Shown here: in pieces, positions 37,764 to 49,150 of the stretch
How positions within the stretch are numbered: position 1 is the first letter of the stretch
Layout: each line of letters begins with the position of its first letter
Assembly (NCBI GenBank): GCA_013400155.1
Contig: VXBM01000056.1
Location: forward strand, 1,333,828-1,397,827
Source: Helopsaltes ochotensis
Taxonomy: Eukaryota > Chordata > Aves > Passeriformes > Locustellidae
DNA length: 64,000 nt
Reading direction: 5' to 3'
Made by a program: the position numbers and the translations under genes
The notes under the pieces: model-generated
The model's database searches: none
Told to the model about the DNA's origin: nothing
The model's input: only the letters and a program-made list of their open reading frames with translations

Positions 37764-38267
37764 AATAACTATGGGCCACAAACCACCACTGGCTCACACA
37801 CAGATCTCCCACTGCTGTCAGTGGGAATCTCAGGCACAGACTGAGATCTCAATATGCCCCCGAGAGTCTTTATTCAAATCAGAAATTTAAATGACTGGTG
37901 AAGCTATAGGAAAAAACATTGAAACCAAATCCAACTGCTTTCAAAAACGGTAAATGAAAATCATGGTTTGTGCCAATTTTATCTCAAATTTCCTATTGAT
38001 TTCATGAAAACACAGGCTAAATGCTCCCAGCTTTTCTTACTCTCAGAAGCCACACTCCGACTGTGGAAATTATGAAGTATCCCTTTAAGGAACGCAAAAT
38101 TTTGCTTTGGGCCAAGTGTCAGATTTTGCCTGTGGTAGAATTTTACTTATCTAACACTACAAAAAATGATCAATGACAGCTTTGGTTCTTTTTTTCATAT
38201 CAAATAAAGCATACTAAATTTTATCAATTCTTACCATTGTCATGAAGAATTTACCCTCCAGTGGGGG

Positions 38268-38320
38268 AACCCAAAATAACCAACACAAAAAAACCCCCTA
38301 GGTAAACCAGAACAAAAGAA
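38268..38320. repeat. A/C-rich low-complexity tract
   Basis: AACCCAAAATAACCAACAC followed by AAAAAAACCCCC and AACCAGAACAAAAG. Same type as other tracts in the window but short. Confidence 0.6.
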
Positions 38321-40644
38321 TCACAGAACCATTGTAGATAAATCTCCTATTAAAGACAGTTTTGCATGTCACAGAATAATTTTACTTTCATCAAGGACAG
38401 TTTTCCCTGTCATGCAATGGGGGATAAGCAATTTGCCAGCTATTCTAATAGGATAAAACCTTATCCAATGTAGACTTGGGGACTACAAGCCAATCAATTA
38501 GACCTTAGTGGGGAATTACTGAGACAGTAATGAGCAATTGCTCTCTGCAAGGATGTCTTTATAAGTAGTTGTGATCCAGAAAATGTAAGCTAAGAGCGAA
38601 CAAATTACTCCATGTGCATGTGTGTGTGTCTAAATAAAACAAGGATAAACTTAAAGCTAATGGGTATTTAAGGAACTCCAACTCTGTGTTGCCAAGGCAA
38701 ACCCATCCTATTCTTCAATGGCAAGTCAAGGAGTGGTTGTGGGAATTCAAAATCTTTGAACTAAATTACTGGAATCAATAGGAGTGAAAGCAGAAAGAGG
38801 GTAAGTACTGACCACAGCAGGCTCACTCCCAGCTAAGACTGAGCTCTACTAAATATTAGCTTGCAATTGCACAAAGTGGTAGAAAATTCACTGTGAGTTT
38901 ACCAATGTGAGCTATACCAGCAACAAACTCCTCAGAAAATCTGTCATTATATTAAGATCAAGATTATTGTTCCTTTATCTATAGTAGTAGAGTGAGATTT
39001 TTATACACTAAATCTGACACTTTGAGGTAGAAAGCATAAAATTCTTTCAAAGGAGTAACAGTTTAGTTAGAAAACTGCTTTGCAAAAATCACAGAACAAA
39101 ATACAAAAGCTTAACCTGTTCTATTAACTGTTGAAATTATTTCCAGAATAGGAATTGTATATATGCTGTCTTCTATTAATCCTAAAAATGCATATAGAAA
39201 AAAAAAATGGTGTTGTGTTAGAAGTATTAGTAAGATCAAATAATCTCACACTAGTGGAAAAGCTGTTATCCAAGCTTATATCAAAGATTTACAGAACACC
39301 AAAATTCATAATCCATATTCTGAAACTAAAAATGTGACTTATATTTCCCACAGTTTTGGTTTGCCCAATCCTTATCCTGTATTTTGTGCTCCTCACAGAA
39401 GAGACCAAAGGTGACAGCACCCTTCCTCCCAATTTTCTACAGTCAGCCTTGCAGACCTGGAAACCAAGAGTGTTATCTTTTACCCTGGGATCAATTTTTT
39501 CTTTCAATTTAGAAGTCAAAGGCTTCTTCAGATGGCCAGAGCTTGAAGAATATATCTGTTTTTCTCTGCAACAAGTGAACAGTACAGCAGGAAACCAGCA
39601 ATCAAAAGCCTGAAAAGAACAAGTCAGAACTTAACATTTCTATTTATGAAAGTCATGATATGGAGGCAATTGCATCTGTTTATCAAATTACTCCCATGTC
39701 AGCAAAAAGCTTGTGTAAATGTACAGCTAACCTGCTATGTTGCTGAAACATGAATTCTAGCATGAAGGAATATGGTTTGAAAAAACTATTTGAAAAGAAT
39801 TTTTTTCCTCCCAGTCCCATGCAGAAGACTATTTAGGAAAATAAGTACTGAAGGATGGGAAGTAAAGTATGATCTTTGGTCAAAATTTATCTAAAATAGT
39901 ACAGACATTCAGATAACACTAATGAAGACTAAAGTAAGAGATCATAAAATGTAGCAAAGATATGCCTAATGCATTCTTCCTCTTAAAGGACAAACATTAG
40001 AAGAGAACTTTCCGCAATCACTCTCCTCTCACCCATGGTATAAGAAGCCTGTAGAGGATACGGTGCCAGAATTTTGGTACAGCAACTTGATGGAAACAAA
40101 ACTGGATGTGCCCACATTTTAAGGACTATAAGACAGCCACAGTGTAGGAATTTTTCTTCCCAACCTCTCCCAAGTACCATGTCAATCCATAATGCTTTAG
40201 TAAGTGAATTGTTTCATTTTCCTTGCAGCATTTGATTTTCAGCACTGTTAGAGAAACAGGATAACGGACATGACAGACCAGTAGCATGACGCTGTAAAGC
40301 AATTCTTGCATTCCCAAGACACATTAAAAGGATCTGTTAGTTCTTCACTGAAGCAGTGAAAGCACAATTTGTTTATCAGACTTCACACTGCCATGAGTGA
40401 TTAACAATTAATACATACAAGAAAAATGAGACAACACTACACATTGAGCAGAGGAGATGTTTCAGATACCAGTTTGGCAATTCAGTATATTGCGTTTCTA
40501 AGAGATAGTGACAAATAAGATACTAATCATTTGGAATGAAGGACATTTTAACACCAGATCCTCTTTTTAATAATGCTTACATTTAAATGCTGTAAAAAAA
40601 GAGGTAAAGAGGTTTTACTGAGATTATTTCCCCAACAGGAATGC

Positions 40645-40664
40645 TTTTTTTTTTTTTTTTTTTT
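40645..40664. repeat. T20 homopolymer
   Basis: Twenty consecutive T residues, the longest run of T on the plus strand here; read on the minus strand it is poly(A). No retroposon body adjoins it. Confidence 0.9.
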
Positions 40665-41118
40665 GTCAGGATGTATCACTGAGATGATACAACTTCTGGT
40701 CACATGGGCACATCTGTCAAACTGAATCAGTAAGCTGCAATGTAAAATCAACCACATCACATCTTTGCAGAGTCACCAAAATTCTAAACACATGAGCATC
40801 ATACAATTATTGTCCTGTATTGTGCTGCTTTTTTGTCTTGGTTTGAAAGACAAGTATCTGCTAAGGAAAGCAGGAGCCTCCCTTGGAATGGAGAATATGA
40901 CCCCCTTCCCTCTGAATTATTATAATTATAATTTTGAAGTTAAGGGGCTTTCAGGCAAAGATATGGGAAAAGGAATTCCAGCTCTTTACTAGTATATGTA
41001 TCTGTATAACCAGGCAAACAGACAACAATCCTGGCAGCTGCACCGGACAGAAGCACGAGCCCAGTGCCCACCTCTCTGGGCTGGGGCTCTTTCCCTGCTG
41101 GTGCAGTTCCGCTCACAG

Positions 41119-41132
41119 CCAGCAGGGGCGCT
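41119..41132 (+). promoter_or_regulatory. Imperfect CTCF-like motif
   Basis: CCAGCAGGGGCGCT resembles the CTCF core CCASYAGRKGGCRS but has one G too few in the G run, which should weaken binding. It lies 56 bases upstream of a better match in the same orientation. Confidence 0.35.
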
Positions 41133-41174
41133 GGGGGCTCCCGGCCGGGCAGGGGCTGCGCTGACTCCCCCGCG

Positions 41175-41189
41175 CCTGCAGGGGGCGCT
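41175..41189 (+). promoter_or_regulatory. Strong CTCF-like motif
   Basis: CCTGCAGGGGGCGCT matches the vertebrate CTCF core CCASYAGRKGGCRSY with one mismatch (T for A at the third position). The flank continues with GTGG. CTCF sites organise chromatin loops and insulators. The match is visible in the sequence; occupancy is inference. Confidence 0.55.
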
Positions 41190-41520
41190 GTGGCGGAGGC
41201 TCAGGGAGTACGCGGTGCTGGGGGCTCGGGGATGGGATGGAAGGAAGGGATTGCTTTACAAACCCCCGACAAGGCGCTCTCGCAGCAAGCTGGAACAGCA
41301 GGGCCTCTTGGCAGGCAGAGGGGGAAAAGCCACAGTGTAAAAGGCTCTTTGGGATTTCTCACCGGTGCTGGTGATCCCTGGGTCGAGGCTGTGTGGAGGG
41401 TGGGGACAGCTCCCAGTGGGAAAGCAAGGATGTTCCTGAGTCTTGGCAGGGCACACATTGGCTCTGGGCTTCCCAAGAGCAGAGCAGCAAAAGAAGCCAA
41501 GCTCATCCACAGTACTGAAG

Positions 41521-41580
41521 CACAAAAAAACAAACAAACAAAAAAAACCAACCCCAAACAAACAAACAAAGAAACCCACA
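41521..41580. repeat. A/C-rich low-complexity tract (CAAA)n-like
   Basis: CACAAAAAAACAAACAAACA and similar words, followed by CCAACCCCAAACAAACAAAC. It adjoins the GC-rich patch and explains the lysine/threonine/asparagine-rich part of the plus-strand open frame. Confidence 0.85.
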
Positions 41581-44239
41581 AGCAGGCAAAAGGCACGGAA
41601 AGAGCAGAATCCCTGGTCAGAGGTATTGGCTCCATGTGTCCAGTGGAACAGAACGCGCTCAGAGGAGGGGCTGCCTCTCACCCTGCGCCCAACTCTCTCT
41701 GGAGACCCCAGGTTGGCCCCATTTATGGGAACAGCCCCAGAGCCAGGCAGGATGGGGTTGGGGCAGGGACAGCAGCCACCCTGGGCACAAACAAAACAAA
41801 ACAGATCAAAACCCCCAAAATGGTATGGGATAATGAACCATCCCCAAGACAACTTTGCAATGTATATTATCATTATATTGCTGTGTTGTATTAAACAGAG
41901 TGTATTTCAAATGCAATAATGAATAAAAATCCTTTAGGGATTCTCAATAAGCTTCAATTTTTTCACATCACCAAGCTTTTGTAGTCAAAAAGAATTGAAC
42001 TCGAGCAGAAGATTGTGACACAGGGTGGCAAGTGGGAAAGGAAAAGAGGGGAAATGAAGTGACCATCTGTCTTTTTTTTTTTTATGCTATTGTAAGCACT
42101 TACAATGAGGGAAAAATAAAAAATTACATCCAAAAAGTGAGTGTAAAAATAGTTCAAAAATCTTCAGCTCTTCTTCTGAGGTTACTCACAAATATAAACC
42201 TGTATCACATCCTTAGACAAGGCTCTGAAAATGTTAAAGACTGACAGCCACCTCAGCAGCATCTGTTGTTTGAACTCTAAAAAAATTAACCATACTTAGA
42301 ACACTGTAACTCTTAGAACTCTTAGAACATTGTAAATGTTACATATCCAATGATTCCATGAACCTTGAACAAACCTCAGAGTACTGAGACTTTCTGGAAA
42401 CTCCTGTCTTAGAACAAGCATAATTCAAACTGTCTATCAAGGGAAGATAAAATGTATCAGATACTTTTCTTGGATTACTTTACATCTCTCAAATGCTCTC
42501 CTGAAACTGTAATAGTTCAATTACAGTTCTTACTTCCACTCAGCCAAAGTTAAAACTGGGAGATAGAAGATGCAAATAGGCTGGAACAACTATTTCAGCA
42601 ACAGGAAATCTTGTTATGCAGAACACATTGTTCGAAAGTCCATGTATTTTCAAGACTTGACCATTTCTTCACTCAGAATCCACAAAGATACTTTCATTTA
42701 AAAGCAGAAAAAAACCCCATCATGTTGAACCTTAAAGTATATGAGCGATCAAAGTACAAAGTATCACCATTACCATCAAATGTAAACAAGGTGAGACAGA
42801 ACCACAAGTGACCTATCACTCACCTACCAGAACAAATTAATTACCCCTTGGCATAAGTATAATTTCTACGTACAGAGTCTGGCTCATAATGAGGTCTTTA
42901 CTATGCAACCGTATTTCAAGGAATTGTCATCTTAAGTAAACACGTTTTAATTACTGTCACTTTTTCCATTATTCATTTTCAAGCCTACAATACCTGTCAG
43001 GGTTTAATGGATCGTCATCTCCTGCTACTTTCCTGTGGTAACATATGTCCCCATTTATTTCACCAACACACTAATTAAAATACACAGAGTATGCAATGAA
43101 TTTAGGGTAATTCTGATGGCAATGGTATTGCAGTTGTCCATCCTAACAATCCTTCAGAGCTTTTGTTTGCTTCTCTGAATACTTCCATGGTGATTTGTAG
43201 CTGGGAATAACGTACTGTGTGACTGTTGATAACGTGACATTTGCCACAAGCACCATGACTTCGAAGAATATCCAAGGAGCAAAAAGGAAATCAATGCAAT
43301 TCCCAGAAAAAAACTTTAGATTTTCATTCAATTAAATAGCACATTGAGAATAAGTTAGTGGAGGGAGAAAATGGTGCATTCTGGAAATAAATACTGCCCT
43401 CTTTCATATGTAAGCCTTAATACCCTTAGAAGTAAACAATTTCATCTAATTATATAGAAGCTGCTTACTTGTATGTTGAGACATGTTATTGATCCTATCA
43501 CCATTGAAAGTGGTCCATCAAGAACTTGAAAGCCAGTTAATTCTGCCACTTGAGCACGTTCATAAAATGTTTACTACTTCTACTGCAAATGAGGTATCTC
43601 AAATGTCCAAGTAAATGCCATATTCACACCAAATAATTGTTGAATCGACAGGTCCAGCAGTCCTTCAGCAATTCCTAACAGCTTTCCTGGAGCCCTGAAG
43701 GGAAAGCAAAAACTGTGCTGTTCAGTCCCATGCCAAACCTTTAACCTTTATATAAATAAAGCAATAATTTGACAAAAGCACTTTCATAACACACCTAAAA
43801 TGGAAGTTAAAAATAAAATGTAAAAGGGAGAATAGCAGGAGAAAGCAAAGGAAAAGAGAGGAAAAGATATAGGGGCTTGGCTTTTGTCTACTTTAGCCCC
43901 ACTGAGTACAGGGTTTGTACATCAGAGATGATACCGGATACATCCTGCTCTTGGAGCCATTAGTGCTGTTCAAAGGTAGTCATTGTATGTCCAGTGAATC
44001 ACATTTGATTCATTTCCAACATCTCTGTTCTGAAGGAAGACAGTAAAACTGCAGTGTCTGCAGAAAATAAATGCACATGCCTTATTGGTAAAAATTATGA
44101 TCAGCACTATAAAAAGAAAGATTAATTTAATATTTTTAATCACAAAAAAACTCAGTGACTTGTTTCTATAAGTCACATATACTTCTCATTTCCTTAACCT
44201 GACATACAGAGAATTGTCTGCTTGAAAGTCAAGTTTTGA

Positions 44240-44402
44240 AATTAGCATCTGTCTGTTTTTACCTATCAAACACAATCACACTGGGCATGGCTGAAACTTT
44301 TATTGCTCTCCTGACAGACACCTGGAGCCAGTGCTGTCAGTGCTCCTCTTTGTTAGCAGTGAGAAAGTGAATGAGATGGACAGTTCTTCAGCAAAATGCT
44401 GA
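44240..44402 (+). repeat. Diverged dispersed repeat, copy A
   Basis: This segment resembles 47660-47800 in the same orientation. Shared words in order are ATCAAACA, CTGAAAC, CAGACAYCTGGAGCCAG, GCTG, AAGTGAA, GACAG and CTTCA. By eye the best 50 bases are about 75 percent identical and the rest lower. It may be an old local duplication or two fragments of one unrecognised ancient repeat. Confidence 0.5.
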
Positions 44403-47400
44403 ACAAAAAGCAGACTGAAGCCTTTTACAAGGACATCACCTTTTGCAATGCAGAAAGATTCTTTCTTTGACTTTCTAGCACTGTCATATTTAGCAGCTCA
44501 CCTTCCCTCTTCTCAGGCAGTTTTTCCCTATGATGACCCTACATTGTGAAGGAGACTCAGCTAATCACCAAAAAGCAGACAGAGGAATTCAGGTCGGGTT
44601 GAGAAGGTGAGGGAAGGGGGAGACTGTGCCTGAGCAGGTATTAACAGGTCCTGGAGCAGCACGGGCAGGAGCTGAAACCCCGCTGTACTTCTGAGGAGCA
44701 CACACGAGATTCTTCTTCAGTTCCAGGGTCACTAGCGCAGTGGTCAGTGCTCCCTCTTCACCTCCTGCTCTTTTTGGGACAACCAAGAATTACTCTGAGC
44801 AAGTTCTGTGTTAGTACAGAAGCTAATAAAATGTTATTCTTTGTCCACCTGACACTGCAGAAACGGGACTGTGTTCATTCTGGATAAAAGCGCCCTGACA
44901 ACACCTCCAGGGCAGCAGGCACCTTTATGAGCTGAGGAGTTCAGAGTCATTCTGGTCCTGTTTGGATGCCCTTACTCTGTGTCAAATCCACTGTAGTGGC
45001 TTCTGTGATGATATTGCAAACATTCTGTGGCATCCCAGTAACTTTTGAATAGGTTCAGCCAAGCCTCTCTTAGTTCAGCTCCTGCCAGCAATGTCCCAGC
45101 ACAGCGAGGACCACAACACCTTGCTGCAGTATCATCACACCACAGAATTACACAGCAAAATGACCAACAACATTTTGAAGCTGTCCAAAGAAAGATTAAT
45201 TGATTCCTGACTATAGACTATTTCTAATCATTGCTCCCTCTCCAAGTGATAAGAAATATTTGCTTTTCTTCATCAGGAAGGAGCAGTGGCTGCTGGAGCC
45301 ATGGTGAATTATTTCTTTCATATCCCTGGAAACATATTATACAGCCTTAATTAAAAGAGATTTCCAAAAGAATAGCAAAACACTCCTAATGGAAAAAGGA
45401 CATTCTGGCTGCCAATAACAAGGAAAATAGAGTGCATTTGTTTACTTCCCTTGATATTTTATAAGCCAGGAAAGGTTTTCTCTCCATATCTCATCTCCCA
45501 ATGCTTTGATTTGGTCTATTCTGCAGTATTTCTCTTCCAGCAGCAATCAGAGGCTGTAACAGGCCACCTTTCTCTTACAGCACTTTCATTTCTTCTCTGT
45601 ACCTACATTTAATACAAAACATTATTTAGAGAGAAGAAGAAAAAGAAACATCAGGAAAATGAGTTCTCCAAGGCCTCAGGATCCAGAAGGGTGGACATGA
45701 AGCTTCCTTTAGTAAAGAAGAACAGACTGGTGGTGACTGTAATCATACACTAATTCCACTAAACCGGAAAATTCTAACAATAAGGCTTCCTTTAGGAAGC
45801 CTTTCAGAAGAGGAGGCAGAAAAAGGTACAGAGGGGTGAAAATTACACATCCCTAACTCACAATGCAGCCAGATGATCCACCTTCCTATCTGGATTGGAA
45901 GGGAGGTAACAGAGTAAAACTACAGTGCAAATGAACAAAGACAATTAGCAAAGACGAAGTTTCCAATTAGGAGTAACTACTCAAACAAGACTCCTTGACC
46001 AGCCTTGCATTAAGAGCAAGGAGAATATTTCTTCTTACATTAAGTACAAAATCCATGCAGACTTTTATTTGAGAAACTGCATTCAGCTGAGCACAGGCTG
46101 AGACCCATTGTCTAATATGGTCCAAACCTGTTATTTCTAAACCAGTAAAGAATGCTAATACATAGAATTTTTTTTTTTAAAAAACAGCCTATTTTAAATA
46201 GATTCTAATACAACATGTAAATAGGGTAGTAACACTAGTAGCAAACATAAGACTAATGTTCTTGTACTATTCCTGTGACACAGCTCAGGAGCAGAGCATG
46301 GTAACATTCCTATCCCTGTCTAATTGTTATCCAGGCATTCCCTCAACAAAGATGATGCATCTCTTCACTTAACATACAGACAAAAAACACCAATGAGAAA
46401 AGCCACATTCAGTGAGCAAACTCTTCTCCTTCAAGGAAAGCAAGTCTACCAAATCTTGTATCTTATTTTTCCAACTTGGTCAGAGACTTAGCACTCAGGA
46501 ACTGTTCTTCACCAAAGCAAATCCATACAGACATGTCTTCCAGAATCTGATCAAATATGCATAAAATCCCCTAAGGAACTTTTAGCTTCATTTTTTCTGG
46601 CTACAGCTGACTATGTTTCCACTGAAAATTGAATAAAGGACAAATAAAATGAGCCAGCTTGGGAAGAAACTCACACTTCAGGAGAAATACAGATGATTCT
46701 CTTAGAGCCAAGATCCAACTCCCAGAATTTTTCATTTTTAATAAACAAGAAAATGTAACCCACTTGACACAGGGAATATGGTTTCCTGAAATCCATTCCA
46801 CTTGCTGCAATTAAATGTGGCACATAAGCCAAGAACATGGAATTAGTTAGATTATATCTGACACACATGAACAAGTTTAACCTTAAAAAACATTAATAAT
46901 AAATTATCCCTTTGTAAAGTCAAGATCGGTGAGGTTAGATAATTTCTGCTGTGACCGTCCTTTCTTTAAAATTGGACACAGATGGAATTCCTTGCGTTTT
47001 CCTTCCATTTTAAATATTTTGAAGGATGTTGCCAGCAAGAGAAGCACACAGGTCATGCTGCCCAAATTTCTCAACATGGAAATTACATGTCTTGAATTTT
47101 CTCACCAGAGTACATGCAGAGTTTGAACTGACCACTAACCAGTGCAGATGGCAAAGAAAATCCTGTGGTTCCTGCAAAGTGTTGCATGAACTGAAAAGCA
47201 AACACAGCATGGGAGCACCTTGATTGCTGGCCTTTTCTGCTCTGATGAAATATTTGAGGCTGTCTCCAAGAAAGATGGGTGCAGTATTCCAAGTTCTCAG
47301 GAATGTGAGGCCCACCGAGTAAAGAGTTCATGCTTAAAATATTTGTTCTGCATGAGCGAAACATCACAGCACGTTGGGACAAACGTAACCTGTTTGGGGC

Positions 47401-47659
47401 GAAGTTCTTCAGGCCCCAGACTCCAGAATGGCTCGCTGCATTCTGCTCTACTGCCCCAGCAGTTGCAGTAGAAAGGTACAACTACAGGATGTTAATCTGC
47501 ATGTGCTGCAGAAAAACACCACCACTGCTTGTGCTTACTACAAATATGCCAAAGCAACTGCAAAAAGAACTTTTTTAATCCTAGATCAGAAATGCCCTCT
47601 CTCCTTGTGAGGCTGTTCTCAGGAGCCAAGTGTTACTGTAGCAAAGACAAAGCTTATTT

Positions 47660-47800
47660 CATTTTTCTCCCCAGACAATTGCCATCAAACAGGGATTTCT
47701 GAAACATATTACAGCTTGTCTCGCAGACATCTGGAGCCAGGGCTGGCACAGACTCTGCTATTCAAAAGAAAAGTGAAAAAGACAGACAGCACTTCAAAAT
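47660..47800 (+). repeat. Diverged dispersed repeat, copy B
   Basis: Partner of 44240-44402, about 3.4 kb downstream in the same orientation. The clearest shared core is CAGACATCTGGAGCCAGGGC at 47724-47743 against CAGACACCTGGAGCCAGTGC at 44315-44334, which differ at two positions. Confidence 0.5.
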
Positions 47801-47841
47801 AAATCAATTGCATTTATTAGCTTCTTTTGCTGGTGTTTTGG

Positions 47842-47876
47842 GGAAGGAAGGAAGGAAGAAAGAAAAGAGAGGAAGA
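47842..47876. repeat. (GGAA)n microsatellite, imperfect
   Basis: Four to five GGAA units (GGGAAGGAAGGAAGGAAG) followed by AGAAAGAAAAGAGAGGAAG. GGAA is the ETS-factor core, but a simple slippage repeat is the plain explanation. Confidence 0.88.
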
Positions 47877-48318
47877 GGTTTTCAGCATTAATGGTCTTAT
47901 TTTCTTTGCTATTTAAAACTCTTATTAGTTCTAGTCAGATCAATGGCATTATGCATTTTCCAATAATATGTCTGAGATAAAACTAGCTCTATAAAAGCTT
48001 CAGGATTTACTAAGGACATCTATTTCCATTCCAAGAGCTAAATAAAACCAGGAAGAAAAATAGATCAATTTGAGTCTAACATACTTGGGTTTATAGTTGA
48101 ATTTCCACACACTGAAACCAAGTATGGCTCTCAAATTTGCCTTGAAGAAGTTCAAAAGTCAGAACATTTGCTTGTACAGATTTAGGAGTATAATTTGAAA
48201 GAGTGCTCCTTCAGAGCACAGCTGATATTCACGTGTTTTAGGAAATGTAATTCAGTAGCTGCAACATGCTGGAAAGTGAGCTTTTTCTACCTTATACCAA
48301 AATCTAAAGATTTTGTAG

Positions 48319-48378
48319 AAATCTATATGGAATGGAGCATCTGAGAGAAAATCTATATGGAATGGAGCATCTGAGAGA
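48319..48378. repeat. Perfect tandem duplication of a 30-bp unit
   Basis: Two identical 30-base copies, 48319-48348 and 48349-48378, each starting AAATCTATATGG and ending GCATCTGAGAGA. Complete identity suggests a recent event or a polymorphic minisatellite seed. The period divides by three, but no credible coding frame crosses it. Confidence 0.95.
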
Positions 48379-49128
48379 ATAAACACAAAATCTTCTAATA
48401 GATTTTAAGAAATCTTTTTCGATCAGAAGAATGTGTCAGCATGCTCAAAGCTTTATATGGAAGGCTGGAGTATCACATACTGCTTGTCAAACCCAAATGA
48501 AGTCTTCTAATCACTCTATTGGACAGCAAAATAAATGCAATAAGCTGCCAGAATACTGGAGCTTTCTGAGCTATCTGCAATTGCATTGTCTCATTTCTAT
48601 AAAAATAATACTTGTCGGCACAATTAAACACAGAAATAGAACAGCCAATTCATTTGACTCAGTTTTCCTTTACACTAACATAAATTGGGAGAGATGAAGT
48701 GAAATACACTGAGTTAATTCCCAATTTGTACTGATGACAATCAGAATCTGGCTTAAATATGATCATCTGCTAAAATACATGAACTATGAATTTCAAAACA
48801 AAACAAAGTCTCTTCCTACAGAAGGCAACTGTGAAAACAGATGTCTCTGCTGTAAGAATGTTCAGTTTGATGCTATTACAAGAATTATAAAAACCAAGAT
48901 CCATGGAAGCTTCCTTCCTGTTGGAAAATATAATATGGTTCACTTCACTAAAACAAACAAAGTCTGGCATGCAAAAAAAAAAAAAAAAATCAAACAAACC
49001 TACACTACTGTTGCAGTCATTAACAGTAGTTCCTACATTCCAAATTTGCTCTTCTCATAACCTGAACAAGGTCTCAAAATACTAAAATATTGTTTTAAAA
49101 TATTTATGATTCTGCTTGGCTTCAAAAG

Positions 49129-49150
49129 CAAATCACTTTAAAGTGATTTG
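49129..49150. repeat. Perfect 22-bp palindrome
   Basis: CAAATCACTTT at 49129-49139 is followed without spacer by its exact reverse complement AAAGTGATTTG, centred on TTTAAA. An 11-bp arm with no loop is uncommon by chance in a window of this size. It could bind a dimeric transcription factor or be fortuitous. No transposon ends are recognised near it. Confidence 0.9.

Larger units (their letters stand above)
34800..41039. other. Non-coding DNA, no gene seen
   Basis: Mostly AT-rich unique sequence. It holds the largest A/C-rich tract of the window (35679-35816), a smaller one at 38268-38320, a near-perfect palindrome at 37745-37763 and a 20-base T run at 40645-40664. Open frames reach about 130 codons at 35166-35558 and have no recognisable domain. 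No RNA gene was recognised. Confidence 0.65.
41040..41350. other. CpG-rich GC-rich patch with CTCF-like motifs
   Basis: About 300 bases are strikingly GC-rich, with roughly 17 CpG dinucleotides by eye in the first 260, in a window where CpG is otherwise scarce. The patch includes CCCGGCCGGG, CCCCCGCGCC and two related CAGGGGCGCT/CAGGGGGCGCT words. Runs of G at 41124-41156 and 41220-41249 could allow G-quadruplexes with one long loop. Open frames are long on both strands here (41064-41894 plus, 276 codons; 41256-41873 minus, 205 codons), the expected result of high GC followed by a C/A-rich tract. I recognise no protein domain. A small CpG island, an enhancer, an insulator or the first exon of a non-coding RNA are all possible. 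Confidence 0.6.

Noticed and set aside
38321..38400. Possible antisense CR1 3' end (AATCACAGAACCATTGTAGA)
   Set aside because: It begins like an antisense CR1 terminus, but the expected GGTTGGAAGGGACCT-type continuation is absent.
41064..41894. 276-codon plus-strand open frame, with a 205-codon frame on the opposite strand
   Set aside because: Both strands are open because the 5' half is GC-rich and the 3' part is a CAAA-type tract. The translation is low-complexity without any domain, and neither frame has a recognisable start context or splice structure.
47010..47610. Cluster of overlapping 60-132 codon frames on both strands
   Set aside because: Frames overlap on opposite strands with no shared domain. 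This is expected in a slightly GC-richer patch and is not evidence of a gene.
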